Positions 46,419 to 54,059 of a stretch of 64,000 bases of DNA are shown here, piece by piece. The notes beneath the pieces are model-generated. The model saw only the letters and a list, made by a program, of their open reading frames with translations, made no database searches and was not told the DNA's origin. The stretch is from Sphingomonas sp. (GTDB taxonomy: Bacteria > Pseudomonadota > Alphaproteobacteria > Sphingomonadales > Sphingomonadaceae). Location: the NCBI RefSeq assembly GCF_019635515.1, contig NZ_JAHBZI010000002.1:537664-601663 (forward strand), in the 5' to 3' direction. The stretch's first letter is position 1; each line of letters begins with the position of its first letter. A program made the translations under genes and the position numbers.

Positions 46419-47182
46419 GGATAGCGGGCCTGGATGAACGCGCCGATGCCGTCGAGCATCTCGTCGATCTTGGTCAGCGTGTGGCGGATCAGCACGTCGC
46501 TCATATAGATGATCCAGGTCTCGCCATTGGTCGTCGAGCGATCGAACCAATTGGGCGGCCATCCCTCCCGCACGATCGTCGCCTCGAACTTGGCGCGCTC
46601 GGCCGCAGGCCATTCGAACCCGTGATGGAGCATCTTGTTGCGGTAGCCGAAGATCGCGCCGAGCATCTGGACATAGTCGGCGGGCATCTGGGACGCGAGG
46701 CCGGTGGCCTCGACCAGCTGCACGATGCCGCGGAGCACGTCCTTGTCCTTTCTGCCGGTCGCGCTGAACACATAATGCGGATCCCAGAATTTCTTGTCCG
46801 AGATCGCACCCGCGCGCGGGCCGGTAGGCGTCACTGGCCGCACCGGTGCCTCGATATCGCGGATGCCGCCGAAGATCCCGACGAACAGGGATTCGAGGAG
46901 CGGTGCGAGCATTCCGATCGCCGACGCAGAATGCGCGGCGTCCTGGAACACAGAGCCGTGCATCTCGTCGACCCAGCTATTCTCCAGGTGCATGCCATAT
47001 TCGCCCGAGGCCTTGCTCGCGCGCTCGGCCAAATCCTTGATGTCGTCCTGAAGCGCCGCGTCCGCTTGGGCGTGCTGGTGCAACTGGCCGCGAATGGCGC
47101 GAAGTTGCGCTTCGAGATCGGCGTCGCCGAGCAGCAGCACCGCATAGTCGCGGTCGGTCAGGCCGAAGGTGTTGCCGCCCAT
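46415..47182 (-). CDS. HEPN-motif protein of unknown function (B)
   Basis: A 255-residue protein. Residues about 20-60 may form a coiled coil (ADLEAQLRAIRGQLHQHAQADAALQDDIKDLAERA). The C-terminal half has an R-X4-H motif, RNKMLH at 181-186 (FGYRNKMLHHGFEWP), typical of HEPN or abortive-infection proteins. ATG 47182 has GGGAGGAG upstream; a longer frame to 47287 lacks support. It is the first gene of a coupled pair with gene A and diverges from the membrane-protein gene at 47232 with only 49 bases between. Confidence 0.72.
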   Translation of the reverse strand: MGGNTFGLTDRDYAVLLLGDADLEAQLRAIRGQLHQHAQADAALQDDIKDLAERASKASGEYGMHLENSWVDEMHGSVFQDAAHSASAIGMLAPLLESLFVGIFGGIRDIEAPVRPVTPTGPRAGAISDKKFWDPHYVFSATGRKDKDVLRGIVQLVEATGLASQMPADYVQMLGAIFGYRNKMLHHGFEWPAAERAKFEATIVREGWPPNWFDRSTTNGETWIIYMSDVLIRHTLTKIDEMLDGIGAFIQARYP

Positions 47183-47231
47183 CTGTTCAGTCTCCTCCCT
47201 TGGCCTTATTGCCGTCAGTCTAGGAGATGCG

Positions 47232-47912
47232 ATGACGACCTGCAGCCAGACTGGCCACTGCATTCTTAGCAGCATCGGATGCTTCATCTATGATTTCCAG
47301 ACGCTGCTCGTGGGGATCGCCGCGATCGTGGTCGCGGTCTTTGCCGGGATACCGGTCTGGCGGCAGCTCAAGGACAGCAACCTTCAAGCGCGCATCTCCC
47401 ACCGGGAAACGCTGGCCACGTTGCTGCGCGCCGCGCTCCGTCGCTATGCCGAGGTCGAGAAGGCTGTCCGCGAGCCCATGTCGTTCGCGAGCCGCGTCAC
47501 CAGCGATCCGATCGGCGAGCCGGTCGATATCGAAGCCGAAGACGCGCATCATCTCGAGAATATGCTGCACAGCGTGCTCGACTGGTATCTCGTCACACTG
47601 CGCGATACCGAGCATGCCGATATCGAAGCCGCCAAGACGACGTTGAAAGCAGCGCTCGACCGGCTGGTCGCGACGCTCGGCGAGGCCCATTGGGCCGATC
47701 ACAACGAACAGCACGATGAGGATCACGACTTCTCGGACGAGGCCTGGGCGGAGATCGAGGCGCGTTGCGACGCTGCCAAAGTCGAGGCGACCGAACGCGT
47801 CGGCGAGGTCGAACAGGCGCTTCGCGTGCTGAGGGGCGCGCAGCAGCAATGGGTCCAATCGCTGCGCTCGCAGATCGCGCGGCTCGACCTGCAGATCGCC
47901 GCGCCGCGGTGA
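47232..47912 (+). CDS. Single-pass membrane protein with helical cytoplasmic domain
   Basis: A 226-residue protein with one transmembrane segment (QTLLVGIAAIVVAVFAGIPVW, about residues 23-43) followed by a long charged helical region with coiled-coil character to the C-terminus. Cys residues cluster at the N-terminus (MTTCSQTGHC...GCF). Family unknown. ATG 47232 has TAGGAG upstream. It is followed seven bases later by HEPN-motif gene C and is divergent from HEPN genes A and B; membrane association is a common effector theme in defence loci. Confidence 0.7.
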   Translation: MTTCSQTGHCILSSIGCFIYDFQTLLVGIAAIVVAVFAGIPVWRQLKDSNLQARISHRETLATLLRAALRRYAEVEKAVREPMSFASRVTSDPIGEPVDIEAEDAHHLENMLHSVLDWYLVTLRDTEHADIEAAKTTLKAALDRLVATLGEAHWADHNEQHDEDHDFSDEAWAEIEARCDAAKVEATERVGEVEQALRVLRGAQQQWVQSLRSQIARLDLQIAAPR

Positions 47913-47919
47913 CCGGCGC

Positions 47920-48732
47920 GTGCCGCATATGCCCGGCCGGGAACTGAGGCCCGCCGTGCCAGATGCGCCGCTGTTGATCGATCTGCGCAGCTTCGTCGAA
48001 GCCCATGGCGAGGATCCGCGCTACAAGCTCCTCGGCAAGCTGGTGCGCAACGCACATTCAATGGTGTCGATCCGCTTCGACCTGCACCGTGCGCTCACCA
48101 CCATGCATCTCCTGTCGGACCAGCAGACGACGCTGGCCGCGCAGCGCGAGCGCGGCAAGCCGGCGACCGAGTCCCAGGGGCTCTTGTGTTCGTCGCTCTT
48201 CGTGACCGCGCTGTTTCTTTACGCTCGCGCGGTTCACAGCCAGGGGCGCGACCGCAGCACGCTCGACCTGCGCGGCGGGCTGCCGGCCGAATTGCGCGGC
48301 GAGCATGAGCGCATCCTCGCGCTGCGCGACCAGCATTTCGCGCACTATGTGTCGGGTGGCGCTTGGGAGGATTATCGCGTCGTCCTGGTGCTGGGCGACG
48401 ACACGATGGGGATCAGCTATCCGAACGAGCGCCGCCTGTTGCGGGCCGAGGACGCCTATGCGCTCCACCGTCTGCTTGAACATGCTCAGGCGCTGACCGA
48501 GCGGGCCTATATCAAGGCATCCAATCGACTGAACGCGGAATTGAACCGGCTGTTCGACGATGATGACTTTGCGGATGCCGCTGGTGGGTTCCGGTTCGAG
48601 CCGGAGCAGTTCTTCACCTCAGGAGAGGTGCCGGGGTTCATGGATTCGCTCAATGCCCAGAACTGGTCGTTCGACGCCGAGATGAAGACCGACTTCAGCT
48701 ACCGGCCACCACCCGATCCGAGCAAGGACTGA
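47920..48732 (+). CDS. HEPN-motif protein of unknown function (C)
   Basis: A 270-residue soluble, helical protein. RDQHFAH (Arg136 to His142, R-X5-H) within ILALRDQHFAHYVSGG matches the HEPN signature seen in AbiV-like and other RNase toxins; an upstream helix (QGLLCSSLFVTALFLYARAVHSQGRDRSTL) would supply the partner helices. The C-terminal 50 residues are acidic and probably disordered. Start GTG 47920, with ATG 47929 or GTG 47956 as alternatives. Likely co-transcribed with the membrane protein seven bases upstream. Confidence 0.68.
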   Translation: MPHMPGRELRPAVPDAPLLIDLRSFVEAHGEDPRYKLLGKLVRNAHSMVSIRFDLHRALTTMHLLSDQQTTLAAQRERGKPATESQGLLCSSLFVTALFLYARAVHSQGRDRSTLDLRGGLPAELRGEHERILALRDQHFAHYVSGGAWEDYRVVLVLGDDTMGISYPNERRLLRAEDAYALHRLLEHAQALTERAYIKASNRLNAELNRLFDDDDFADAAGGFRFEPEQFFTSGEVPGFMDSLNAQNWSFDAEMKTDFSYRPPPDPSKD

Positions 48733-48759
48733 GCCTTCGTGACCTGCATCGTTCCGGAA

Positions 48760-48851
48760 AGGGGAAGGCCTTCCCCTGACGGCGAGCCTCGCGTCTCGCC
48801 ATACCCCTTCTGCGGGGGCCGGCCCCCGCAACGCCCCCCGGATTTTCCGGG
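48760..48851. repeat. Cluster of four palindromes/hairpins
   Basis: In the 190-base gap between convergent genes: an 18-base perfect palindrome (48760-48777, AGGGGAAGGCCTTCCCCT), a 6-bp stem (48781-48786 with 48795-48800), a 20-base perfect palindrome (48811-48830, TGCGGGGGCCGGCCCCCGCA), and a 6-bp hairpin (48837-48851, CCCGGA-TTT-TCCGGG). Too elaborate for one terminator; it could be a bidirectional terminator, a repeat shared by mobile elements, or a recombination or transfer-related site. Confidence 0.6.
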
Positions 48852-48922
48852 AAGAGGAGTGGTGGTGGTGCGTGGGGTGGCCGCCCCGCTTGCCTGCGTG
48901 GCGCAGAAGCGCGAGGCACCGC

Positions 48923-49732
48923 TCAGGCGGCCGCGCGCTTGCGTTCACGCTGGCGCAGCCGTTTCACATAGGGGCCATCGACCAGATCCTCGGCCGCAAG
49001 GTCGAGCGCGCAGTTCGCGAAGGAGGCATAGCTGTTGTCGGTCAGCTTGACCCCGCTCGGGATGAAGCCCCCGTCGTCGGTGCCATTCTCCGCCATCGCC
49101 TCGAACCAGGCCTTGAAGAAGTCGGCGAGCGATGCCCGGCTGCCTTCGGTCGCGGCAGCGGTAACGGGATCCGTCGGCTCGAGTTCTGCACGCTCGGCAT
49201 CATGGCCGATCGCTGCGACACAGGCGCTCGGCGATGGCCAGTATTTGAGGTCGAACTGCCCTTTCAGGCGACGCAATTCCTTGCGCACGTAGCTGCCATA
49301 TAGCGGATTTCCCGTTCCGGCGGCGTCGATTGCCTGGACAATGTGGTAGAAGCTGTCGTCCGCAAACCCCGAACGGGTGCGAAGGTCGCTGCGCTCGTCG
49401 AGCAGCGCCGCCAACTCGGCGGCCCTCGACGCGATAAGCTGGTTCACTTTGCCCAGGCGCTCGCGGCCTTGGCGCGCCTTCTCGATCTCTTCGGGGTTCC
49501 AGAACGCAGCGGTCTCGGCCAGCGTCCGTGCGAAGATCGTCAGCGCATGCGGATATTTCCCGATTTTGGCGTACAGGTCGCGATAGGCGTCGGTGAGCTC
49601 AAGCTTCCGCAGGAGCAGTCGGTCGAACACCGCATTCTCGCTCGCATAGATATGGTGCTCGACATTGTAGGCGCGCTCGGCACGTATCGCGTCTTCACAG
49701 GCAGTGATCGGGTCGGTCAATTCGGTTTCCAT
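48923..49732 (-). CDS. Hypothetical soluble protein
   Basis: A 269-residue protein with no signal or membrane segment. Sequence is mainly helical in the first half (TACEDAIRAERAYNVEHHIYASENAVFDRLLLRKLELTDAYRDLYAKIG), followed by ASRAAELAALLDERSDLRTRSG and a tail rich in basic residues (YVKRLRQRERKRAAA). I do not recognise it. ATG 49732 is chosen because upstream codons are unlike coding sequence; no clear ribosome-binding site. It faces the palindrome cluster and lies between the HEPN cluster and the SOS-linked genes. Confidence 0.68.
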   Translation of the reverse strand: METELTDPITACEDAIRAERAYNVEHHIYASENAVFDRLLLRKLELTDAYRDLYAKIGKYPHALTIFARTLAETAAFWNPEEIEKARQGRERLGKVNQLIASRAAELAALLDERSDLRTRSGFADDSFYHIVQAIDAAGTGNPLYGSYVRKELRRLKGQFDLKYWPSPSACVAAIGHDAERAELEPTDPVTAAATEGSRASLADFFKAWFEAMAENGTDDGGFIPSGVKLTDNSYASFANCALDLAAEDLVDGPYVKRLRQRERKRAAA

Positions 49733-49908
49733 TCGCGCGGTCCGTATGGGTGATCCTCCGAAGCTATGCGGAAACCCGCATGCTGTCGGCACCCGGGCGC
49801 AGAAAGTTTGCGGGCAGCTCGGATACCTTACCTTGATGCACGCGCCTTGGCCGTCGAGCATCCCGCCGAAACGCTCGATCGCCAGCCGCCCATTCGGGCG
49901 GCGGGGGG

Positions 49909-50313
49909 TCAGAATGGCAAGTCGTCGATGAAGAGGATCATCTCCTGGAAGGCGCTGGCCTCGAACCCGATTCCGGTTTCGGTGTCACTGAGCGGAAAGC
50001 GCGAGGCGGCTTCGAGAACCGAGCGCACGTCGGACTGACGCTCGGGGTCGTGCGCCGCGGTCCATTTGGCCAGCGCGGTGACGCGGGCATGGAGCGCGGC
50101 CGAGGCCGCCTCCTCCTCGAATCCGGCTTCGCGCGCATAGGCCTGCAGCGCCAGTGCCTGGGCGTGCGGGCGGGCGCGAAGATGCGCCGGCAGCGCGGCA
50201 AGGACCTCCAGCGCCGCCTCGAGCTGGGCGGCGCTGATGGGGACCGCGTTGAGCAGGTCGGTTGCGCTCATGGGGGCGTCGCTGGGGCTGACGGCGGATG
50301 CCATGGAAAGCAT
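49909..50313 (-). CDS. Hypothetical protein co-transcribed with an SRAP paralogue
   Basis: A 134-residue, largely helical protein (LNAVPISAAQLEAALEVLAALPAHLRARPHAQALALQAYAREAGFEEEAASAALHARV), acidic at the C-terminus (SAFQEMILFIDDLPF). ATG 50313 has AAGGAT upstream and lies 11 bases after the stop of the SRAP-like gene, so both should be expressed from the LexA-controlled promoter at 50858. No family recognised. By context a DNA-damage-response role is plausible. Confidence 0.72.
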   Translation of the reverse strand: MLSMASAVSPSDAPMSATDLLNAVPISAAQLEAALEVLAALPAHLRARPHAQALALQAYAREAGFEEEAASAALHARVTALAKWTAAHDPERQSDVRSVLEAASRFPLSDTETGIGFEASAFQEMILFIDDLPF

Positions 50314-50324
50314 GTTCTTGATCC

Positions 50325-50852
50325 TTAGAGTGCCAGTTCGGTCTGGCGCAGTTCGGGCGCGCGCGGCGCGATCTCGGTGACGGTGAAGCTGCGGGCGGGA
50401 CGCGGCTGGAGCAGTGCCTCCTGCGGCACGGTCAGGTCGAGCCATTCCATTCTCTGGCGGCGGAGCAGCACCGCGCCCTGACGCTCCTGGTAGAAGAAGA
50501 CGTCCGGGTTGGCCTCGATCGTCACCACGGCATAGCTGAGTGGCCAGTCCGGGTTGGCCGGTCGCCAGACGCCCGCGAGGTAGAACCAGTTCCCGTCCTC
50601 GAGCGTCACCCGGAAGCGCCGGTCGCCATTCTTGATGTGGAATTCGCTGGCCGGGATCAGGCAGCGATGGGTCGGAAACGTCTTGCCTTCCGAGCGGATG
50701 AACTTGAACGGCTTGGTTCCCTGGCCCTCCCAGGGCTGGAGGCCCCAGCCGGCCTCGACCATCTCGACCTCTTGCGCATCGTCGGGATTCCGCCGGATGA
50801 TGGGGCGGCGGGTGCCGAGCGTGGCTTCCGACTCGAAGGGACTCGCTTTCAT
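50325..50852 (-). CDS. SRAP-domain paralogue lacking catalytic residues
   Basis: A 175-residue protein of the SRAP (YedK/HMCES) fold (EMVEAGWGLQPWEGQGTKPFKF, then THRCLIPASEFH, then WFYLAGVWRP). Active SRAP proteins use Cys2, an Asn in the YNARAE-type motif, a Glu in the GFYEW motif and a His near HxRMP. Here residue 2 is Lys, the Asn position reads PFKFIRSE, the Glu position reads ASEFHIK and the His position reads YQERQG; all appear lost. It diverges from a full SRAP gene across one SOS box. ATG 50852; family certain, activity doubtful. Confidence 0.85.
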   Translation of the reverse strand: MKASPFESEATLGTRRPIIRRNPDDAQEVEMVEAGWGLQPWEGQGTKPFKFIRSEGKTFPTHRCLIPASEFHIKNGDRRFRVTLEDGNWFYLAGVWRPANPDWPLSYAVVTIEANPDVFFYQERQGAVLLRRQRMEWLDLTVPQEALLQPRPARSFTVTEIAPRAPELRQTELAL

Positions 50853-50857
50853 GGTGA

Positions 50858-50872
50858 GAACATAATGCGAAC
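50858..50872. promoter_or_regulatory. LexA (SOS) box between the divergent SRAP genes
   Basis: GAAC-ATAATGC-GAAC fits the alphaproteobacterial LexA operator GAAC-N7-GAAC. It lies 6 bases from the start of the minus-strand SRAP gene and 29 bases before the plus-strand SRAP ATG, so it can repress both. The same motif precedes imuA at 57463. Confidence 0.85.
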
Positions 50873-50901
50873 AGGCGTGCGGCGCAAATCGGAGAGTGTC
50901 G

Positions 50902-51519
50902 ATGTGCAATGACTACCGGCTCGAGGTCGACATCGCCTCGATCATGGAGGATTTCGACGATCTCAAGATCAAGATCGATCTGCCCGAAGGTACGCCGAAC
51001 GTCGCGGCGCGCGAGGACATCAAGATCACCGACGTGGCGCCGATCGTGCGCAGCGCCGCGGGCGGTGGCGGCGAGCTCGTCAACCGGCGCTGGAGCTGGC
51101 CGGGCCATGGGCCGAAGAGCAAGCCGGTCTATAATTACCGCGCCGAGGGCCGGTCGTTCGGGGACCAGCGCTGCCTGATTCTCGCCGACGGCTTCTACGA
51201 GTTCACCGACCCCGAGGACCCGAAGCAGAAGCGCCTCGACAAATGGCTCTTCACCATGGCGGATCATCGCTGGTTCTGCATCGCCGGCATCTGGCGCGAA
51301 AGCCCGGTCGGCGAGGCCTTCACGATGCTGACGCTCGACGCCGGCGAGGACGTCGCACCCTATCATCACCGCCAGATCATCCCGTTGCCGCGCAACCGTT
51401 GGGCGGCCTGGCTCGATCCGGCGGTGCCGGCCGATGATGTGCTCGGAATCCTGCCCAAGGGCAGCCTCCTGCCCGAGCGGGTTTATCCGCCCGCGGCTGC
51501 GCAAGGCGCGTTGCTGTGA
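50902..51519 (+). CDS. SRAP (YedK/HMCES-like) abasic-site DNA-protein crosslinker
   Basis: A 205-residue SRAP protein, which crosslinks to abasic sites in single-stranded DNA through its N-terminal Cys and protects them from cleavage. The essential Cys2 is present (MCNDYRLE), as are PVYNYRAEGRSF (Asn), LADGFYEFTD (Glu) and YHHRQIIPL (His). ATG 50902 must be the start because it places Cys at position 2; GGAGAG is upstream. LexA box at 50858. The stop overlaps the next GTG. Confidence 0.95.
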   Translation: MCNDYRLEVDIASIMEDFDDLKIKIDLPEGTPNVAAREDIKITDVAPIVRSAAGGGGELVNRRWSWPGHGPKSKPVYNYRAEGRSFGDQRCLILADGFYEFTDPEDPKQKRLDKWLFTMADHRWFCIAGIWRESPVGEAFTMLTLDAGEDVAPYHHRQIIPLPRNRWAAWLDPAVPADDVLGILPKGSLLPERVYPPAAAQGALL

Positions 51520-52001
51520 GCGCGGGCGCGGACTCGTTGGATCGGTTCGCGGAGGCCCAGGCACCGGTCTATGCAACCGCGCTCGGCGAAATTCGGCGCG
51601 GCGCCAAGCGGACCCACTGGATGTGGTTCATCTTCCCGCAGCTCGCAGGGCTTGGGCGCAGCGAGACCGCCCGCTTCTTCGGCATTTGCTCGCTGGACGA
51701 GGCGCGGGCCTATCTGGCCCATCCGGTCCTTGGTGCGCGGTTGAGGGAATGCGTCGCCGCACTACAGGACATCGCGGATCGGAGCGCCAGTGCCGAGGCA
51801 GTGTTCGGCGAAGTCGATGCGATGAAGCTGCGATCGTCGCTGACCCTGTTCGCCGAGGCCGGCGCCGGGCCGTTGTTCCACGCCGCGCTGGAGCGCTGGT
51901 TCGGCGGAAGCCGGGATCCGGGATCCGGACACGCTGGAGTTATTGGCGCGCTGAGCCTTTGGGCCAAGCCAGGAACGAACCCGCTGTCGGTGTCATGGTA
52001 G
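51516..52001 (+). CDS. DUF1810-family protein with altered C-terminus
   Basis: A 161-residue protein of the DUF1810 family (LDRFAEAQAPVYATALGEIRRGAKRTHWMWFIFPQLAGLGRSETARFFGI), function unknown. A 7-base tandem duplication (GGGATCC at 51913-51919 and 51920-51926) shifts the frame near the end. Without it the protein would end in RDPDTLELLAR at a TGA at 51952, the normal family end; instead it runs 15 residues further. The core domain should be unaffected. GTG 51516 is coupled to the SRAP gene, so it is probably SOS-induced. Confidence 0.88.
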   Translation: MSAGADSLDRFAEAQAPVYATALGEIRRGAKRTHWMWFIFPQLAGLGRSETARFFGICSLDEARAYLAHPVLGARLRECVAALQDIADRSASAEAVFGEVDAMKLRSSLTLFAEAGAGPLFHAALERWFGGSRDPGSGHAGVIGALSLWAKPGTNPLSVSW

Positions 52002-52081
52002 CGATCGGCGTTCGCTGATAGCATTGCGCCGCGTATCGCGCCAAAGCGCTACGAGACCCTTAGAACAGAAAATGCGAACCG

Positions 52082-53092
52082 ATGCAGCGGCTGGTCATCG
52101 ACACCAATTACCTCGCTGACGAGGGGCTGCAGAACTACCTCGCCGCGTCGCGCCACAACTTCGGGCTCATCAACCAGATCACGATGGTCGAGGTGCATAA
52201 GGAATATGCGGCGACCAATGCCCGGCGCCTCATGCAGATCGCTTGCCGCTTTCCTGGCCAGATCATCATCCTCCGCGATCTTGTGGATCTCACCAATATG
52301 GACGGGACGACGGCCCGGCTCAGCCGGCGCATGATCGATGCCGACCAGACGGCCAAGTTCGGCGCCTATTGCGAGACGATCATCCATGCGCCGCTGGACA
52401 CCGCGATCGAACGACAATTCGCCTTCTTCGAGGAGCAATCCCGTGACTATCTGGCTGAGGTCGCCCAAACCGCGCCCCGGCTCTTCAATCTTTTCCGGAT
52501 GGCGGAGCGCGCCTTCGATGCGAGCGACGTCCGGCACCTGTGCAAGCGGCAATCCTATCCAGCCGACTTGCAGAAGAAGCTCGTTCACCTTGCCTTCGCG
52601 ATCCGGGAGGTCCTGATCAGTGCGCAGCAAGACCGCTTCCCCAAGGAAACGGGGCTCGCCATCAACACCTATCTCTTTCGATACAGCCTGGTCGTGGCGA
52701 TGTTCTTCGCGCGCTGGGTGAAGACCGGCCGCAACGACATCAGCAATCCGAAGCGCCTCCTCAACCAGATTTTCGACATGAAGATCACGGCCATGGCCAC
52801 GTTCTTCGACGGCCTGCTCACCCGGGAACCGGATATGGCCGAGATGTACGAGGAAGCGTCATTCGTGAGCGCGGCGCTGGGCGGCTACACCAATTGCGGC
52901 AAGGGAAACGGTCACGAACGGCGGGAGGCTCCAGCCAGCCTCGACCCTTTCGAGTCTCGAACGCCAGTTGGGATGCCGGCTGATGAAGGGGCGGTGGGCG
53001 TCCGGGGTGAAAACGAGTCGGACGCTATCGCGGGCGCACCGGCTCGCGGTCGTGACCGACGCAGGCGGGGAGCGGGAGAAACGCCTGCATAG
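52082..53092 (+). CDS. PIN-like domain protein
   Basis: A 336-residue protein. The N-terminus LVIDTNYLAD gives the first PIN-type Asp, TMVEVHKEY a Glu, and the later KTGRNDISNPKRLLNQIFDMKITAMATFFDGLLTRE carries the final Asp cluster, consistent with a PIN-like nuclease of about 280 residues with a helical insertion. The last 55 residues (from about NCGKGNGHERREAP) are Arg/Gly-rich low complexity and look like read-through into unrelated sequence. It is upstream of the defence genes. Family assignment moderate; cleavage target unknown. Confidence 0.7.
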   Translation: MQRLVIDTNYLADEGLQNYLAASRHNFGLINQITMVEVHKEYAATNARRLMQIACRFPGQIIILRDLVDLTNMDGTTARLSRRMIDADQTAKFGAYCETIIHAPLDTAIERQFAFFEEQSRDYLAEVAQTAPRLFNLFRMAERAFDASDVRHLCKRQSYPADLQKKLVHLAFAIREVLISAQQDRFPKETGLAINTYLFRYSLVVAMFFARWVKTGRNDISNPKRLLNQIFDMKITAMATFFDGLLTREPDMAEMYEEASFVSAALGGYTNCGKGNGHERREAPASLDPFESRTPVGMPADEGAVGVRGENESDAIAGAPARGRDRRRRGAGETPA

Positions 53093-53174
53093 GACCCCGA
53101 CCTTGCCATCCGGGCTCCTCGGCAAAGCCAAAGAAATCGTCATTCAATCAACCAATCGCGCGCAAATTCAAATT

Positions 53175-53206
53175 ACTGCGCGTGATATTGCGATTTCGTG
53201 CGCAGT
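53175..53206. promoter_or_regulatory. Inverted repeat upstream of an unknown gene
   Basis: ACTGCGC (53175-53181) and GCGCAGT (53200-53206) form a 7-base inverted repeat with an AT-richer 18-base centre, about 45 bases before the start at 53249. It could be an operator or promoter element. Confidence 0.3.
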
Positions 53207-53248
53207 GCGGTATCGGAGTGCTTCGACAGGAATTTTCGAGGGGTTCAG

Positions 53249-53914
53249 GTGGCATTTCGCGCGGATGAAGCGGCCGAGGCCGGCCTGGAGCGGGTTAGGA
53301 GCTATCTCATTCCGCGCAGCCTGACGGCGGACGAGCGGCAACAGGCGGAACATGCGTTGGCGGAAATCGTCGCCAGATGCGGGCCGGCGGTGGGAGGCTA
53401 TCCGAGCTGGCATCCCCTCGTGGCGAAATCGCTGAAAGCGAGTGATCAGGTCACGACTCCCAGCGAGCGCTGCGGATACCGCGGCCTCGATCACACGGTG
53501 TATTTCGCGCATGGCTTCGTCACCTGTCCCTATGGGGACGGCGAAGACGTGATGCGCTCGGCGAACGACATTGTCGGACCCAAGGACATTTACGTCAGCG
53601 CCGAGGCGATTGACGCACCCTTCTATTCGACCGGGACGACCCCGATCCTCGTAAAGTGCGAGTGGATGGCCGACCTCGAGCAAGGCTTCACCATACCGAA
53701 GTCCCTCGCCGTGCCGCTGATGCTCGAGAAGGAAGTACCGGCCTGGCGTTGGTCTGAGGTCGGGGAGACATGGGAGAATATGCGCTCGTACCTTTTGGGC
53801 TCGCCGCATGGCTCGCGATCGTCGCTGTTCGTCACCCAGGACACAGCGCTGGCCATGAAGAAGATCTACGAGGCGATGGTCAATTCGGGCATGTACGGGC
53901 CGATTTACCGCTGA
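53249..53914 (+). CDS. Hypothetical protein upstream of the Sir2/Argonaute pair
   Basis: A 221-residue soluble protein without membrane segments. Starts with a helical part (RADEAAEAGLERVRSYLIP, then DERQQAEHALAEIVARCG) and continues as mixed alpha/beta (GYRGLDHTVYFAHGFVTCPYGDGEDVMRSAN, ILVKCEWMADLEQGFTIPKSLAVPLMLEKEVP). No motif I recognise. GTG 53249 has GAGGGG upstream; an earlier ATG-type start at 53198 is less likely. It lies 145 bases before the Sir2-APAZ gene on the same strand, so it may belong to the defence locus or be independent. Confidence 0.68.
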   Translation: MAFRADEAAEAGLERVRSYLIPRSLTADERQQAEHALAEIVARCGPAVGGYPSWHPLVAKSLKASDQVTTPSERCGYRGLDHTVYFAHGFVTCPYGDGEDVMRSANDIVGPKDIYVSAEAIDAPFYSTGTTPILVKCEWMADLEQGFTIPKSLAVPLMLEKEVPAWRWSEVGETWENMRSYLLGSPHGSRSSLFVTQDTALAMKKIYEAMVNSGMYGPIYR

Positions 53915-54059
53915 TCTCGCCCGCAATTGATAGACTATGGAATTTAAGGCCCGGGATGGGCGCTGTCCGCACGATATACTTTGATTGAATTTGGAAGCCC
54001 TGAACTATCCTGTAATCCGAGCATCGTCGAAGGAGGGCCCCATCAGTTCCGTCCGAACC

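Noticed and set aside
52066..52082. GAAC...GAAC before the PIN-like gene as a third LexA box
   Set aside because: The spacing is nine bases, not seven; LexA sites need exact N7 spacing.
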